NCBI GenBank assembly: GCA_003168335.1
Contig: PMSM01000014.1
Location: 1 to 64,000 of the forward strand
Direction of reading: 5' to 3'
From: Blastocatellia bacterium
GTDB taxonomy: Bacteria; Acidobacteriota; Blastocatellia; Pyrinomonadales; Pyrinomonadaceae
Length of the DNA: 64,000 bases
The notes beneath the pieces were generated by a model. That model did no database searches, was not told where the DNA came from, and was given only the letters and a program-made list of their open reading frames with translations. The position numbers and the translations under genes were made by a program. Below are positions 50,553 to 62,527 of this stretch, piece after piece (the first letter of the stretch is position 1; the number at the start of each line of letters is the position of its first letter).

Positions 50553-52853
50553 ATGGCGAACCGGAGACTAATAGAGCGGTATGTCCTGCGCACGATATTT
50601 CCTTACAGTCTCGCTTCGCTTGTCCTCCTGACCGCAATCCTTTTTGCTCAGCAGACCGGTCGGTACTTCGAAACGATCTTTCATGGCGTGGTGCCTTCCA
50701 GCCTGGTCTACGGGCTGGCCCTTGCCCTTCTGCCCACGGTCCTTGTATTCACCATCCCGATGGCGGTGCTGTCCGGTACCATCATTGGACTAGGCCGGAT
50801 GGGCAGCGATAGCGAACTGGTGGCGATGCGCGCCGCCGGAATCAGCACCTGGCGGATGCTGTGGCCGGCCTTGGCTCTGGGCCTGATTGCGACCGGTGCG
50901 AGCGCTGAGCTCAACCTGAAAGAGACCCCGCGCGCGCAACAGCAATTGAAGTCGGTAGCCATCCGCAGCGCGCTGTACAAGTTGGATTCACCGGTTGAAC
51001 CGCGCACCTTTGCCACCGACATTCCCGGCTATGTCATTTACGTTCGGGATGGCGACAAGTCCCAGGGCCAATGGGGACGCGTCTTCATTCAAAAGCAGCA
51101 GGCTAATCACACCACGGTGCTGGTAACCGCGCGTGCCGGGCGGATCGACTCCTCCCCGGAAAAATCCGAACTGGTCTTACAGGATGCGATGCAGACGACG
51201 CTGCCGGCGCCGGAGTCCCGCGATCAATCGTTTATGGTCGAGCGACTAGACCTCCTTCGCATCGTCTTTCCGACCGGACGCGGTGATTTACTGAAGCGAA
51301 TTCAAAAGGAGGAGTCGAGCCCTGAGGCGATGGGATGGAGCGATTTGCGCCAGGTCATGGGCCAGGGCTCGGACGCGGAAAAGCGCGAAGCCGGCATAAT
51401 ATTTCATAAGCGTCTGGCCTTTTCACTCACCCCACTGGTCTTTTCGCTGTTTGGAGCCGCCCTGGCATTGCGCATGCGGCGGGGCAGCCGGGGTTTTGGC
51501 ATGCTGGTGTCCCTGCTGGTGTTGTTGATCTATTACCTGGTAACGCTGCTTGGCGATCAAATGGCCAGAGCTGGTTCTTTGCCGCCGATTGTGGGCGCCT
51601 GGGTCGCCACAGCACTAGCGTTGGCGCTGGGAATCGCTTTGCTCGCATTCAGGCGCCGGCAACTTGGGTTTCTGTTTCGCCGTGCCACCAACGACAAGGC
51701 CTCGATTCCAAAACACGATCAGGAGGTGGCGGGATTCGCGGCATACAAGGGGCGGCGCTGGCTGGCTAGCTTTCCGACCTTGCTGGACGTGAGCATCGTC
51801 CGGACGATGACCTTCAGCTTTTTCTTCGGCTTCGTGTCGCTGGTTTTGATCTTCAATGTTTTTACCACCTTTGAGTTGTGGCGCTTCATTGCGGCAAACC
51901 ACACCAGCGTGAAACTCGTCGCGCAGTATCTTTTTTATTTGCTGCCGTTGGTAAGTATCGAGCTGTTTCCCGGCAGCGTGCTGGTGGCCGCGCTAATGAC
52001 GTATGCGCTGATTGCCCGGAGAAGGGAAGCCGTAGCCTGGTGGGCCAGTGGGCAGAGTGTGTATAGATTGATGCTGCCCGGACTTGGTTTCGCCGTGTTG
52101 ATAGCAACCGGTTCATGGTTCATCCAGGAACGCGTGATGCCGCAGGCCAACGTACGGCAAGACAGCCTGCGCGCCAGAATCCGTGGGAACATTGCCCAGC
52201 TCGCGCCGGGTTCCGAACAACGTTGGCTGGTGAGTGCCGACGGCGCGCGGATTTATTCTTATGAGTTTGACGAACAGCGGGAGGTACTGCTTAAGCCGGC
52301 CATCTATGAGTTTGATGACCAACAGCTCGAACTAAAGCGCGTGACGAAAGGCGAGGAAGGGAAGTGGCTTTCAACTAAGCAGTTTGAGATTAGTAAAGCG
52401 CTATGGATTGATGTTAATGATGCCCGGGTGACGCGGCAGTCCGCGGAGCAACTGAAAATCAGCGGCGTCGATCCGCCTGCCGTGTTTAGACCAACAGCGG
52501 ATCGTCCCTCGCAATTGAACGCCGATCGACTTCGTATTTACATCAAGAATTTAAAAGATCGTGGCGCCGACACGGCCGCGCTGGCTGTAGCTCTACAGCG
52601 GAAATACGCTGCGCCGTTTGGCGTGATTGTCATGGCTCTGATTGGAATGCCGCTGGCGATCTCTTTCGGACGCAAGAGCACAGTGGTCGCGCTATGTTCC
52701 GCGGTGGCGGTGAGTCTGGCTTTCTGGCTGGTGGTAGGCGGCTTTCAGCAACTTGGTGAACATGCGTTACTCCCGCCAGGACCAGCGGTATGGACACCGA
52801 TTGTCATCTTTGCGTGTGGTGGCTTGTACTTTATCTCTCGAGTGCGAACGTAA
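50553..52853 (+). CDS. Fused LptF-LptG lipopolysaccharide export permease
   Basis: A single 766-residue protein with two LptF/LptG units, the inner-membrane partners of the LptB ATPase that extract lipopolysaccharide toward the outer membrane. Unit one (about 1-385) has ERYVLRTIFPYSLASLVLL and the MAVLSGTIIGLGRMGSDSELVAMRAAG signature, a periplasmic jellyroll, then three helices. Unit two (about 395-766) begins LLDVSIVRTMTFSFFF and has REAVAWWASGQSVYRLMLPG with the final three helices near 680-760. Start taken at ATG 50553. Confidence 0.85.
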   Translation: MANRRLIERYVLRTIFPYSLASLVLLTAILFAQQTGRYFETIFHGVVPSSLVYGLALALLPTVLVFTIPMAVLSGTIIGLGRMGSDSELVAMRAAGISTWRMLWPALALGLIATGASAELNLKETPRAQQQLKSVAIRSALYKLDSPVEPRTFATDIPGYVIYVRDGDKSQGQWGRVFIQKQQANHTTVLVTARAGRIDSSPEKSELVLQDAMQTTLPAPESRDQSFMVERLDLLRIVFPTGRGDLLKRIQKEESSPEAMGWSDLRQVMGQGSDAEKREAGIIFHKRLAFSLTPLVFSLFGAALALRMRRGSRGFGMLVSLLVLLIYYLVTLLGDQMARAGSLPPIVGAWVATALALALGIALLAFRRRQLGFLFRRATNDKASIPKHDQEVAGFAAYKGRRWLASFPTLLDVSIVRTMTFSFFFGFVSLVLIFNVFTTFELWRFIAANHTSVKLVAQYLFYLLPLVSIELFPGSVLVAALMTYALIARRREAVAWWASGQSVYRLMLPGLGFAVLIATGSWFIQERVMPQANVRQDSLRARIRGNIAQLAPGSEQRWLVSADGARIYSYEFDEQREVLLKPAIYEFDDQQLELKRVTKGEEGKWLSTKQFEISKALWIDVNDARVTRQSAEQLKISGVDPPAVFRPTADRPSQLNADRLRIYIKNLKDRGADTAALAVALQRKYAAPFGVIVMALIGMPLAISFGRKSTVVALCSAVAVSLAFWLVVGGFQQLGEHALLPPGPAVWTPIVIFACGGLYFISRVRT

Positions 52854-53073
52854 GTCGCGTCCTCCGAGCATTCAGCTGGAACACCGACAACATGAGAACC
52901 AGGCTGGGGGTTGATTCTCAAGACTCCTTGCGTCGCGACATTGTGAAACTGGCGCTGCCGGCAACAGCACAAAACAAGTTAGCACATTGAAAGATCTCAT
53001 AAGTTGATTGATGAAAAACTTGGTGCCGAACGATTGGGTTGATCGGGCGCGCGACGGTAGCAACAACACTGAC
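52854..53073. other. Intergenic stretch without recognised features
   Basis: 220 bases between convergent genes. No credible frame and no clear terminator is seen. Confidence 0.4.
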
Positions 53074-54279
53074 TCATCCATGCAATATTTCGCGGTAATA
53101 GGTCAATAATGACTCAACCGTTTTCTCTGGTAAAAATTCCAATACCCTTTCCCGTGCTGCCGCTCCTATCTCCTCCAGCCTGGGATCTATCCATGCAGAG
53201 ATGATCTTGTCAGCCAGTGCCTCTGGGTTGTTCGGAGAGACGAGAAACCCCGTCGCTTCCTCGCTGATCAATTCGTCAAAACTCGTGCCCACCGTCCCAA
53301 GCACTACTTTACCGAGACCCATCGCCTCCAGGCAGGCATTTGGAAAGTTATCTATCAAAGAAGGTAAAACGACTAAATGCGCCCCGGCGATCACCGGATA
53401 GAGCTGATGATGCGGCAGGTTGTCCAGCACGACGAGTCGCTCCGCGAACCTGCCGCAGTGCGCGCGCGCATAATCTGCCATTGACGGGGCGAGACTGGAT
53501 CCCGTGTCCCGACCGACGAGAGCCACGTATGCGTCCGGGTACTGCTCCAGGACACGTGGCAAAGCCTGAGCGAGCGTGTGAAAGCCCTTGTGCAATTGGA
53601 AGCGGCCAAAGAACAGCAGATATTTCTTACCCTGCAAAAACCGATCGTAGACAGAAGTTTCCCAGTCCTGAGTTTCCACATAGAAAGGCGTCCGAATCAC
53701 TCTGACGTGAGGCAGCCGGGCTTCCTTCGCTAACATTTGTTGGAGGGCATGACTGGGAGCATAAATATGCCGGCTCAGTCGGAATTGCAGCCGTTCCAGG
53801 CGCTCAACCATTCTGGAATCGCGGTTCCGTTTGAATCCGGCGGCGTCGTACCAGGCTGGTTGATAAGTAGAAGCCCGAATAACATGCGGGACACGCAGGA
53901 ACAATATCGAGCACAAGCCGCAGTAAGAGTAATTGGGATACTGTATTAGATCGAAAGGGCTTTGCCGGTTAAGTTGTTTGAGCTTTCGATAAACCTGAGT
54001 GCTCAGGTTCAGCCACTGCACCGTGTTGGGCAGACTGTACCGCGTCAGGCGACTCAACAGTGGCCAATTACTTTTGAGCATGACCCGGTGGACCGCGACA
54101 CCTTCGTGCTCAAATTCCGCTTCATCTATGCGCGACAGCGTTACAACGTGAGTGTCATGGCCCATGCCGGCGAGCGCTTTTGCAACCCGATGGAGATAGT
54201 TAGCCAATCCACCATAAAAGTACTTCTCGGTAACATACTCCGGTGTAGCAAAGGCAATTCTCAACTCCTCAGGTGGCAT
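53074..54279 (-). CDS. Glycosyltransferase family 4
   Basis: A 401-residue GT-B glycosyltransferase. The N-domain has FYGGLANYLHRVAKALAGMGHDTHVVT; the C-domain carries LLFFGRFQLHKGFHTL, VALVGRD, and PNACLEAMGLGKVVLGT...FDELISEEATGFLV with the two family Glu residues. It most likely builds a cell-surface glycan. It stands alone on its strand; no sugar biosynthesis genes adjoin. Confidence 0.85.
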   Translation of the reverse strand: MPPEELRIAFATPEYVTEKYFYGGLANYLHRVAKALAGMGHDTHVVTLSRIDEAEFEHEGVAVHRVMLKSNWPLLSRLTRYSLPNTVQWLNLSTQVYRKLKQLNRQSPFDLIQYPNYSYCGLCSILFLRVPHVIRASTYQPAWYDAAGFKRNRDSRMVERLERLQFRLSRHIYAPSHALQQMLAKEARLPHVRVIRTPFYVETQDWETSVYDRFLQGKKYLLFFGRFQLHKGFHTLAQALPRVLEQYPDAYVALVGRDTGSSLAPSMADYARAHCGRFAERLVVLDNLPHHQLYPVIAGAHLVVLPSLIDNFPNACLEAMGLGKVVLGTVGTSFDELISEEATGFLVSPNNPEALADKIISAWIDPRLEEIGAAARERVLEFLPEKTVESLLTYYREILHG

Positions 54280-54485
54280 CGCTGGTAGCGCATAATATAT
54301 TAGACCAACCGACGTGGCCTAAGAACGCTATGGGACATCTTATACTCTTCCAATGAATCAGGCCAAAAGTTTTGCCGGCGTAAGGCTTGCAACTGCGAAG
54401 CCAGCGCGCGTCGCGCCGATCTTCGAACGCTCCTAATTCGCGTTGCGGCTTTAATGCGGACAGGGATGTTCGCGCTCCAAGCCCA

Positions 54486-54532
54486 GAAGAAAAAGCCGCG
54501 GAGAAGGGAAACTCCGCGGCTTCTGATTTTTT
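54486..54532. terminator. Bidirectional rho-independent terminator
   Basis: AAGCCGCGGAG (54493-54503) and CTCCGCGGCTT (54512-54522) form an 11-pair stem with A- and T-tracts on both sides (AGAAAAA before, GATTTTTT after). On the minus strand it would end the metK-ahcY transcript. Confidence 0.88.
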
Positions 54533-54589
54533 CGATCTATGACGGCCAGATGGTGCCCTTGCTTACGCGCGGGCTTCTGACACTAGTGC

Positions 54590-57078
<2,489 letters not shown>

Positions 57079-57145
57079 TTCAAACTCCTCCGATAAAAGC
57101 TTCAGTGTTTCCAGTCTACACTAATGTAAATTCAAAAGACCGCGT

Positions 57146-57175
57146 ACGATAGCAGCCACTTTAAAGGGGTGTCAA
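57146..57175 (-). promoter_or_regulatory. Probable sigma-70 promoter of metK-ahcY
   Basis: On the minus strand TTGACA is followed after 18 bases by TATCGT. It lies about 70 bases upstream of the metK start. A small inverted repeat, AGGGG/CCCCT at 57164-57184, overlaps the -35 region. Confidence 0.55.
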
Positions 57176-57184
57176 GCAGCCCCT

Positions 57185-57524
57185 GGCCACGGAGCCGTGC
57201 TTACTTGAGACAAACGACAGGCGCCAACCCGCCCACCCTTTCTAACAGGCTTTGCAGGAGAATTCCCGAAATGCACAATAATGCGAGTGGGCTGCACAAG
57301 ATTTTGGAGAACTGAGCAATATGATTTCGATTGGGAAGGTTTGAAAGTCAGCTAGATCGGGTCTGCGCAAGGCTCAAGCCGCCTATGTTGTAGCTTCATT
57401 TTGGTACGATTGAGAGAAAGCAACCCAAGGAGTCATAGGACGGCAGCGATAGCAAAGAGCTTCCTGGATAGCCGATTTACAAAGCAAGCAAGGGTCGATA
57501 TCAAGGATCGTTCGAATACCGTGT
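57185..57524. other. Intergenic stretch between metK and the cyclase operon
   Basis: 340 bases between metK (upstream end) and the 3' end of the cyclase operon. No gene, terminator or repeat could be assigned. Base composition drops, in line with the AT-richer region that follows. Confidence 0.4.
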
Positions 57525-59174
57525 CTAGATTTCGGCTGCCCTTAGGTATTCCATTAGTGTTTCCATGTTGAAGGCAGTGTTGGTTGGATATGCTTTTCCC
57601 ATATACGCATCAAGCCAGAAGCCATGACCTCCGTAGTTTTCCAACGCAAAGTTCATACAGTTGTTGACTGGCTCGGTCATAAAAATGGGCAGCTTGGTAC
57701 CAACCAAGCGTGATGCTTTCAGCAATGCGTAAGGCATGATTCCCGAAATTGGATTTGTGATTCGGTAGGTCAAGTCGCTCCATTTGCGCTGCTCTGGAGT
57801 ACGGTAAGGAATAAACTCCATGTCATCTTTTGGATCGCGCAAGTTTACGACCCATTTCTGTTCGATGAATCGTTGCGCACCAACGACATATTCGCGTCCA
57901 TCTTCACACAATCCCATCGATGCAGCTGTGGCGAAAATAAGCATACCCCGGGCCGTGGCAAAGATCTCGCGATCGCGCGTCACGCCGGAAGACTTGTCCT
58001 CTGAACCTTTAGAAATACTTTCCTCGCTCGATAGAGTGGAAAAATGCTTCTGCCAGCCGATCGTCTGGGAATCCTTGAGAGCTGTGCGCCGAAGCGCGCC
58101 GAGTATCTTGTTCATTCCCCGCGCGATATCTTTCTTGAGATTGGGATCCGCTATCTGCCAATAGGCTTCGAGGGCCTTCACAGCCAACTCAGAGTTGATT
58201 GTTAGCACCTGAAACCCATCCAAGCTTTGATCGTCATACTTATGAAAAGACCAAAAGCCTTCATACCTGCTTCCGTGCGTCAACAACTGCTCAGACAGTA
58301 AATAACGAACTAGTCCGTGTGCGGAATCGCGAGCTTGTTGGCGTCTTCGGTGGTCGAAGTACTCTTGCTCTTCCTTTAGTAGATGAACGAGCAGATGAAT
58401 GACTCTAGCCTGCGTGTCGTTAATCGGATGGGCAGTATTCGGGTATGAATCATCCCCTGGCAAGTAGTAGTACGCGCTACCGTCGGCTTTGAATTCTATG
58501 TTTCGATAAATTCGATCGAAAACCCATCGGATCAATAATTGCTGTTCTGCAGTTGGAACAATTCCCATAAAATTCAACGGTTCGATGGCCAACCGCACGA
58601 TGTCGATCGTCGCGCTTGACCCTGGCAAATCTACCAGAGGCGTAGTGCGTCCGTCCGGAGCTACATTCCAAAGAAATGGCACGCCCTGAATGTCGTTTCC
58701 ATCTTGAACTAATGACAGCCAAGAACGAATGCAATGAAAACCGAAATCGCTGACATCCTGGAGAATCGTTCTTAAATAGGTGCGTGTCCAGACAATTCTC
58801 TGTGTAGGACCTCCTTGTAGAATACTCTGCAATTCGGCCAATGAGAACGTGCAATCTTCTTTGGTTATCGATGTCGGTAACGTCGGCTCATGCAAAACAA
58901 AGGAGTCGTCTAGGCGATAATCGCCAGTTTCGACGTCGCGTCTAAGCAATTGTAATTTTGTTATTTGCTGAACAATCTCATCTTCGGGCAAGAACGGCGT
59001 TGTCTCCTGAGCTAACATAAACAGCTCATCCTTCTGCCACGATTCATCCTTACTGGCCAAGAGATCCACAATCCACGCTAGATTACGAATCTTCTCATTC
59101 AAGGAATTGCCGGATATTAACTGAGCGAACAAGAGAAGTTTTCGATGTTTTTTGAAAACGTTGTCTAGATCCAT
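57525..59174 (-). CDS. Large helical protein of unknown function, last gene of the cyclase operon
   Basis: A 549-residue soluble protein with no signal peptide. Helical segments alternate with Gly/Tyr-rich turns (SAYYYLPGDDSYPN, GFWSFHKYDDQSLDGFQ, GGHGFWLDAYMGKAYPTN). This pattern can be found in alpha/alpha-toroid folds, but the similarity is visual only. N-terminal 80 residues are charged and helical. The start (59174) is 48 bases after the ATPase stop. A large, poorly conserved protein placed last in such an operon would often be the effector or substrate-binding part; that is inference. Confidence 0.6.
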   Translation of the reverse strand: MDLDNVFKKHRKLLLFAQLISGNSLNEKIRNLAWIVDLLASKDESWQKDELFMLAQETTPFLPEDEIVQQITKLQLLRRDVETGDYRLDDSFVLHEPTLPTSITKEDCTFSLAELQSILQGGPTQRIVWTRTYLRTILQDVSDFGFHCIRSWLSLVQDGNDIQGVPFLWNVAPDGRTTPLVDLPGSSATIDIVRLAIEPLNFMGIVPTAEQQLLIRWVFDRIYRNIEFKADGSAYYYLPGDDSYPNTAHPINDTQARVIHLLVHLLKEEQEYFDHRRRQQARDSAHGLVRYLLSEQLLTHGSRYEGFWSFHKYDDQSLDGFQVLTINSELAVKALEAYWQIADPNLKKDIARGMNKILGALRRTALKDSQTIGWQKHFSTLSSEESISKGSEDKSSGVTRDREIFATARGMLIFATAASMGLCEDGREYVVGAQRFIEQKWVVNLRDPKDDMEFIPYRTPEQRKWSDLTYRITNPISGIMPYALLKASRLVGTKLPIFMTEPVNNCMNFALENYGGHGFWLDAYMGKAYPTNTAFNMETLMEYLRAAEI

Positions 59175-59222
59175 GATATAGGACGCTCACCATAGCATTG
59201 TTGCCCGCAGTTCGCGCTATTG

Positions 59223-60308
59223 CTAAGCACTAGCCGTTGCAAGGCTCTCGCTTTCTGCGTAAGCGTGCAATAGTAGCTTCGGTCTTGGCAAATAAGGACC
59301 CGGATAACGATCGAAGATTCCATCTCGATTGCCGGGAAGTCCGAGCGCGTGCAGGACCCCTCCTCTGCAGAGCGGTTCTAAGACCAATTTCGATAGAGAG
59401 TCACTGTCTTCGACTCCGCTGATCGCAACGGTTCTAAAAACCTCTTCTGCGCTAAATGGTTTCATGCCACGACCGCGGGGATGAAGCTGCGTTATGAATG
59501 GGACCAGCCAGGACTTGAGAAACGGTCTTTGCTGGTCCGTCGGACCGTCAAGAGGATGCGATCTGCAGTACAATTTCGCTTGGTCCTTGGTTAATAAGAA
59601 TTCCTCCTCAGTGGGCTCGATTTGGTATGAAAGGCCCTCCGCAAGCGTTAGAATCTCTCGAAAAGTTGCTACTGAAACGGCGGAATCCGGTACAAGGCAC
59701 TCCAGCAGTTCGTCATCAAATATATAATTTGCGTCGTCCGGGACTTCTTCTTTGGTCTTTCCAAATAGATAACGCAATCGCGAGTTCAGAGCTTCCAAAA
59801 AGAATTGGCGATCAACCGGTTCCATAGTGATCTCTCGGCGCGGGATTGGATCAAACAATTCGCGAAGAGCTTCATTGCGAATTGTGAAATCACCGGAAAC
59901 CACAATCGGACATCTATGTGTTACTCCGAAGTCGCGTAGTAGCTCTAGCCCCTGAATAATTTTCTTCCATGAGGTCCGAATATCGGCATCGTCGACAAAT
60001 AACATGCCAAAAATTCGCAAATCCTGCTCGAGACGTTCTGCCGTTACGTCCTTTACCCGCACCATAGCCGTCGTCTCAGTCTTAAAGCGAAATGTGCTAA
60101 TTGCCATTTCCATTAGCGTTGATTTTCCTGCTCCCTGAAAATCAGAGATATAGGCGACTTCCGACCGTTTCCCTTGAATATGTTCCTCTAGTTGATGTCT
60201 TGATTTCTCGCGGTTAGCAGTTGGAAAATTATATGTCTCCTTACTGGAGGCAAACAGAGCTTGGCACTTTTCCAAGACCATCTTATTTGTGAGGATGAAT
60301 GTGGACAT
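59223..60308 (-). CDS. P-loop ATPase with intact Walker motifs
   Basis: 361 residues. Walker A is SDFQGAGKSTL (about residues 55-65) and a Walker B-like LFVDDAD follows at about 103-109, then a SGDFTIRNEALRELFD block that may hold a sensor or arginine finger. The C-terminal third has helix-rich, winged-helix-like character. This looks like an AAA+/STAND-type NTPase. The start overlaps the previous gene by one base (TAATG at 60306-60310), so the two proteins are produced in fixed ratio. Confidence 0.7.
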   Translation of the reverse strand: MSTFILTNKMVLEKCQALFASSKETYNFPTANREKSRHQLEEHIQGKRSEVAYISDFQGAGKSTLMEMAISTFRFKTETTAMVRVKDVTAERLEQDLRIFGMLFVDDADIRTSWKKIIQGLELLRDFGVTHRCPIVVSGDFTIRNEALRELFDPIPRREITMEPVDRQFFLEALNSRLRYLFGKTKEEVPDDANYIFDDELLECLVPDSAVSVATFREILTLAEGLSYQIEPTEEEFLLTKDQAKLYCRSHPLDGPTDQQRPFLKSWLVPFITQLHPRGRGMKPFSAEEVFRTVAISGVEDSDSLSKLVLEPLCRGGVLHALGLPGNRDGIFDRYPGPYLPRPKLLLHAYAESESLATASA

Positions 60309-61381
60309 TACTGTTTCCCCCCTGCCTGTGCGGGATCTTGGAACATCCCAAAACTTACTTTGTTACGCGGGCAATCAAGGTGATTCAGCAACGACAGTTT
60401 TAGATCCCTCATCATTTCGCTTAGAGATTTTGATGAACTCCAAACATCGTCTAGATAAGACGCGGAGAGAATGGTGATCAACGACTGGGTTTGTATGGGA
60501 TATGTTACGTATCTAACTCCGTAATGCTTGGTGAGGATCGCAAAGCCTTCCGCCATGTTATAAGGTGGAACCTCAACTGTTTGGTAGTCTCGATGATAAG
60601 TTGCTTCCAATGTTCCGAGCGTACCTGACGTGCCGAAATAAACTTCGGTAAGCGCTGCTTTGGGGAATTGAGCCCTTATGCGAACCTGCTCATCGAACGC
60701 CTTGACTTCGCCCATCAGGGATAAGAGAGCCTGGGTGTTCGCTGTGCGGGGAACATCAAATAGCAAGACAGTTTCGACGCCAAGTTCGATTAGCAGTACA
60801 TGGAAAAGGTCGCCGAGTGAAGAAATGCTGGGAGCGTATCTAAACGAGGCAAGTAACTTGTTCTCTTCATCACTGCCTGGTTTTGCATGCAGGAGTCTAG
60901 CCCTGGTAGAGTTGAAATAATCGATGAAGTTTGAAAAACGTGCCTGATCAAACAAAATCTGAAAGGAGGTCCTCCTGGTTCCATGCAGATGGGTGAACGA
61001 ATCGCTTGTCATGAGTTGTCGGAATATGTCCCGGTGAATATGTTCCCAAAGTACATCACCGATTTCCTCGTCTTCGCCCAGATATTTCGCAACATCAATC
61101 GGCACATGTAACCTACGCGTCGGCTGGCTATTAAGACGACGGAGTACCGCCTGAAACATCGTTGTGGCACCATGACCCGGCGTAAATACAATCTTCGTCT
61201 TTGCGGCTCCGGAGATAGCCGCTAAAATGTCATTCATTCCAATTTCATTCTCCGGCCGTTGATAAAACTTTCGCTCGAAATCATCACCAGTGAGCGGTGG
61301 AAGCTCGGGAAAATGCGGTTCCAGGTTGACTATATAGAGCCAATGTTCCCAGTTTGAGTTTGCCAGATTCTCATCAATCAT
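60308..61381 (-). CDS. P-loop-like protein without the Walker A lysine
   Basis: 357 residues. A phosphate-loop-shaped segment FTPGHGATTM (about residues 66-75) stands where an NTPase P-loop would be. The Lys of GKT is Ala and two Thr follow. A hydrophobic strand ending in Asp, VLLFDVPRT (about 205-213), is in the Walker B position. It is otherwise of similar size and layout to the next gene's ATPase, so the pair may be a degenerate and an active subunit. Start 48 bases after the cyclase stop. Confidence 0.6.
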   Translation of the reverse strand: MIDENLANSNWEHWLYIVNLEPHFPELPPLTGDDFERKFYQRPENEIGMNDILAAISGAAKTKIVFTPGHGATTMFQAVLRRLNSQPTRRLHVPIDVAKYLGEDEEIGDVLWEHIHRDIFRQLMTSDSFTHLHGTRRTSFQILFDQARFSNFIDYFNSTRARLLHAKPGSDEENKLLASFRYAPSISSLGDLFHVLLIELGVETVLLFDVPRTANTQALLSLMGEVKAFDEQVRIRAQFPKAALTEVYFGTSGTLGTLEATYHRDYQTVEVPPYNMAEGFAILTKHYGVRYVTYPIQTQSLITILSASYLDDVWSSSKSLSEMMRDLKLSLLNHLDCPRNKVSFGMFQDPAQAGGKQ

Positions 61382-61429
61382 GAGCGCACCTCTCTCAGCA
61401 AATTGTGATTGGATCGATTTTACTCGTGC

Positions 61430-62527
61430 TCATTTGGCACGCCCAAGACGAATGCTGCCTTTTGGTATATCCGGAACGTCGTTTGCGCATAGTTGCGTGT
61501 GATTCAACTCATATACTCGCCAGGCGTTTCCGTGCTTGTCCTGTTTGCGGCCACGGTTCGTGAGACAGCCTAACATCACTCGAAGATCGAAGATATCGCT
61601 CTGAGAAGCTTGGATTTCCTTACGTAGGTCTGATGAAATGAAGATTACGTCATCCTGATCCTTCCCTACGGCAGCGAGAACGCGATTGCCCCCGTTGATT
61701 CCATCGCCCACGTAGTTCCACCTTTCGCGGCCCGGGTCCCAGAAGGAATAAACTGGGCCGACGTGCGCACCCATGCGGAAGTGAAATTCGACAGGAAGTA
61801 AATTGTTGGCTACCAGAACTTCAATCAATAGCGCAAGATATCCCGCGAAGAAAGTCGCCTTAACGGGCTCATCGAACACGAAGATGTAACCATCGCCGAT
61901 ACAGAGCATTGCCTTGAACTTCTGATATACAGACATTGCTTTTCCCGTCCAAATCGTCTGGTCGCTCACCATCGCGCTTAGGGAATTAATGATAAGCGCC
62001 TGCTCTCCCGCTTTGTGCTTAGAAAAATCTGAGACGTCTAGATAGACAAAGGCGAGATTAATCGGTAGAGATGAAACGTGACGAATGGCGGAATCCTCGT
62101 TCTCGAGGTCCAGGTTAATATTTGTCCATTCAGATTCCGGTATAGCGAAATTCGTCTTGTGGGCAACGATGCCCGTTGCAGAATCCGCAGCGTCATCCGC
62201 CTCAGAACGCGAATACGCCACGGAGAGATAATAGAGGTGGACGCCAGCGTGGAGAGATTCATTCCAATACGGAATCTCTTTCTTGTTTGCGAAAAGCAAT
62301 AGCCCACGTCTTCGGCAATGGGTTGCCAATGCATGACCGTTTAGAAAGAGCTTAGTCTCATCGGGCAGCGGTTCTTGTAGATTGACTGGAGGCGTAAGGT
62401 TCTCCCTGATCCATCTGAGCATTTCCTGGTATTCCCATAGAGTTGGATTGGGTTCAAATATCGTGCCTTTATCGATGTTCTCGATGGCGATCAGTTTCCC
62501 TTGCTCTTCGGTGTAAAGCACGTACAT
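61430..62527 (-). CDS. Class III nucleotidyl-cyclase-like protein with altered selectivity residues
   Basis: 365 residues from the ATG at 62527 (RBS GGAAGAGG; an upstream frame to 62611 lacks one). Residues 1-150 are of unknown type. The cyclase homology domain has VYLDVSDFSKH (metal Asp, residue 164), IGDGYIFVF (second metal Asp, 212), and FRMGAHVGPV leading to YVGDGINGGNR (transition-state Asn 278 and Arg 282). The residue three before GD, usually Lys for purine recognition, is Leu; the matching position near the VG loop is Asn instead of Asp or Thr. The metal and catalytic positions are thus kept and purine selection is changed. Confidence 0.75.
   Translation of the reverse strand: MYVLYTEEQGKLIAIENIDKGTIFEPNPTLWEYQEMLRWIRENLTPPVNLQEPLPDETKLFLNGHALATHCRRRGLLLFANKKEIPYWNESLHAGVHLYYLSVAYSRSEADDAADSATGIVAHKTNFAIPESEWTNINLDLENEDSAIRHVSSLPINLAFVYLDVSDFSKHKAGEQALIINSLSAMVSDQTIWTGKAMSVYQKFKAMLCIGDGYIFVFDEPVKATFFAGYLALLIEVLVANNLLPVEFHFRMGAHVGPVYSFWDPGRERWNYVGDGINGGNRVLAAVGKDQDDVIFISSDLRKEIQASQSDIFDLRVMLGCLTNRGRKQDKHGNAWRVYELNHTQLCANDVPDIPKGSIRLGRAK

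Noticed and set aside
57079-57184. SAM or SAH riboswitch before metK
   Set aside because: A promoter-like sequence was visible but none of the known SAM/SAH aptamer cores was recognised.
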